Shown here piece after piece: positions 23,756 to 24,753 of a DNA stretch of 24,753 nucleotides. The stretch covers positions 1 through 24,753 of the forward strand of contig JBGPIT010000026.1 in the NCBI GenBank assembly GCA_041485125.1, written 5' to 3'. Source of the DNA: JBGPIT01 sp041485125. GTDB lineage: Bacteria; Desulfobacterota; Binatia; UTPRO1. The position numbers and the translations under genes were made by a program. Numbering within the stretch: the stretch's first letter is position 1; each line of letters starts with the position of its first letter. Under the pieces are notes generated by a model. It was not told where the DNA came from. It was given only the letters and a program-made list of their open reading frames with translations, and made no database searches.

Positions 23756-24753
23756 TCACGTGGGTGCCGCGGCGGTACGAATCCGCTGCTTGGCGCGGAG
23801 TGTGATCTTGGGATTGGCGAGGCGCGCGGCGTCCCGTTCGCGCTGCTGCGCCGCGATCCACGCGAAGGCACCGTCGAGATGCTCGTGCTCCACGACGACA
23901 CCGGGCACGAGCACGGCCTGGTCCCGCGGATGCAGCCGATAGGGGAGCACGCGGCCGTTCCCTCGAATCGTGATCGTGCCGTCGGCGGCCTCACTGACGA
24001 GGGCAGACGCACGGCGCAAACGGCGATTCTCGACGGTATCCTCGAGGACGTAGAGGCCGCGCTTGTAGTTCACGGTGAGCTTGGCCGTGATGAGGCGGGA
24101 TTCCTGGAGGGTGAAGATCTGGGTGAGGTCGTCGTCCGGGTGCAGGGCGCGATGCGCGTCGTGTGCCACGCGCGCTGGCGTGGCGAAGCGACGATTGTGG
24201 TCGGCCATGAAGATCGGGAGGAACGGCGCGGCGGCGGCCGGGGTGGAGAGGCCCTGGAGGCGGAGCTCTTTCACCAACCGATCTTGCAGCGTGCCGTTGG
24301 CGCGCTCGACGCGGCCCTTCGCCTGCGGGCTGTTGGCACAGATGCTGTCGATGGTGAGGTCCCGCAGGGCGCGGCCGAACTGCGAGAGCCCGGCGCCGCC
24401 CTGGGCGCGGTCGCGGGCCTGGACGTGAAAGATACTGTGCCGATCGCTGTAGAACGCCATCGGTTTGCCGTGGCGTTCGAGGTAACGCCGCGTCGCGTGG
24501 AAATAGTCGAACGTGGACTCGACGTCGGCGAAGCAGAGCTCCATGAGCTCGCTGGTGGCATCGTCGATGTAGACCAGGAGCGTGCTCCGTGGACCGCGGT
24601 CCTCGAACCAGGCGTGATCGCTCCCGTCGATCTGGATGAGCTCGCCGCGACAGGCACGGCGCTCACGCGGCTGGTAGCTCCGGCGGGCGCGCTGCACGCG
24701 TGGGACCCAGACGTCGGCCGCAATCATCCAGGCACGCAGCGTCTCGACCGACA
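23756..24753 (-). CDS. ISNCY-family DDE transposase, 5' end cut by window edge
   Basis: The integrase-type catalytic core is visible: first Asp in LIQIDGSDHAWFEDRGP, second Asp in LLVYIDDATSELM, and the Glu region in ICANSPQAKGRVERANGTLQ. The words AFYSDRHSIFHV, RLVKELRL and FMADHNRRFA are all standard for ISNCY-type transposases, which bind and cut their own element ends. The frame has no stop up to the right edge and reads VETLRAWMIAADVWVPR there, the usual link from the N-terminal HTH part, so the internal ATG at 24727 is not the true start. Roughly 330 residues are present, perhaps two thirds to three quarters of the full protein. The catalytic core seems intact, so the element may be functional. 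Confidence 0.88.
   Translation of the reverse strand, partial: SVETLRAWMIAADVWVPRVQRARRSYQPRERRACRGELIQIDGSDHAWFEDRGPRSTLLVYIDDATSELMELCFADVESTFDYFHATRRYLERHGKPMAFYSDRHSIFHVQARDRAQGGAGLSQFGRALRDLTIDSICANSPQAKGRVERANGTLQDRLVKELRLQGLSTPAAAAPFLPIFMADHNRRFATPARVAHDAHRALHPDDDLTQIFTLQESRLITAKLTVNYKRGLYVLEDTVENRRLRRASALVSEAADGTITIRGNGRVLPYRLHPRDQAVLVPGVVVEHEHLDGAFAWIAAQQRERDAARLANPKITLRAKQRIRTAAAPT

Larger units (their letters stand above)
23674..24753 (-). mobile_element. ISNCY-type insertion sequence, 3' part only
   Basis: The element comprises the transposase gene (23756 to the right edge) and a 3' end region. The end is estimated from the TGTCAACAC sequence at 23674 and the paired repeats at 23681-23722, which look like transposase-binding end sites. 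The opposite end is outside the window, so target duplication cannot be tested here. Confidence 0.6.

Overview
The window is a high-GC bacterial chromosome segment with strong G/C preference at third codon positions and Gram-negative content (SurA-type periplasmic chaperone, SppA, HscA/HscB Isc system, secreted proteins with Sec signal peptides). The mixture of an Isc operon with IscX, an mfd-surA-pdxA-mutase gene string and a large Cys-rich secreted hydrolase fits a deltaproteobacterial or Binatota-like lineage. That placement is an inference from gene content, not from a marker phylogeny.

Layout. 1-1153 (minus): an edge fragment and two small secreted proteins of unknown function. 1417-3553 (minus): a zinc-ribbon membrane protein coupled to the signal peptide peptidase SppA. 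3568-9427 (minus): a complete-looking iron-sulfur assembly operon reading iscS-iscU-iscA-hscB-hscA-iscX-(iscR-like)-(147-aa acidic protein). It opens with a sigma-70-like promoter whose -10 box overlaps a candidate IscR/Rrf2 operator, and it closes with a strong intrinsic terminator. Compared with E. coli, the regulator sits at the 3' end and ferredoxin is missing. 9565-10170 (plus): a glutathione S-transferase. 10180-15977 (minus): a GT-C type membrane glycosyltransferase, uvrA and a PucR-type regulator. 16184-18541 (plus): a large secreted alpha/beta hydrolase with a Cys-rich N-terminal domain, divergent from the PucR gene and ended by a long hairpin terminator. 18590-22177 (minus): a tightly overlapping string mfd(3' end)-surA-pdxA-phosphomannomutase/phosphoglucomutase.

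22176-24753 is an accessory island. The mfd reading frame survives only as its last ~64 codons and stops exactly where the C-terminal piece of an IS91-type (Y2) transposase begins on the other strand. Next come a DUF4143-type AAA ATPase with its own near-consensus promoter lying almost on its start codon, and the 3' part of an ISNCY-type DDE transposase whose element end carries two 17-bp direct repeats 25 bp apart. The window ends inside this transposase.

Working together: the Isc genes build and transfer Fe-S clusters and are probably feedback-controlled by the terminal IscR-like protein. SurA and PdxA are paired as in E. coli. UvrA is intact, while Mfd, which links repair to transcription, is truncated at this site. 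No tRNA, rRNA or CRISPR array was seen, and no gene-free stretch exceeds about 265 bases.
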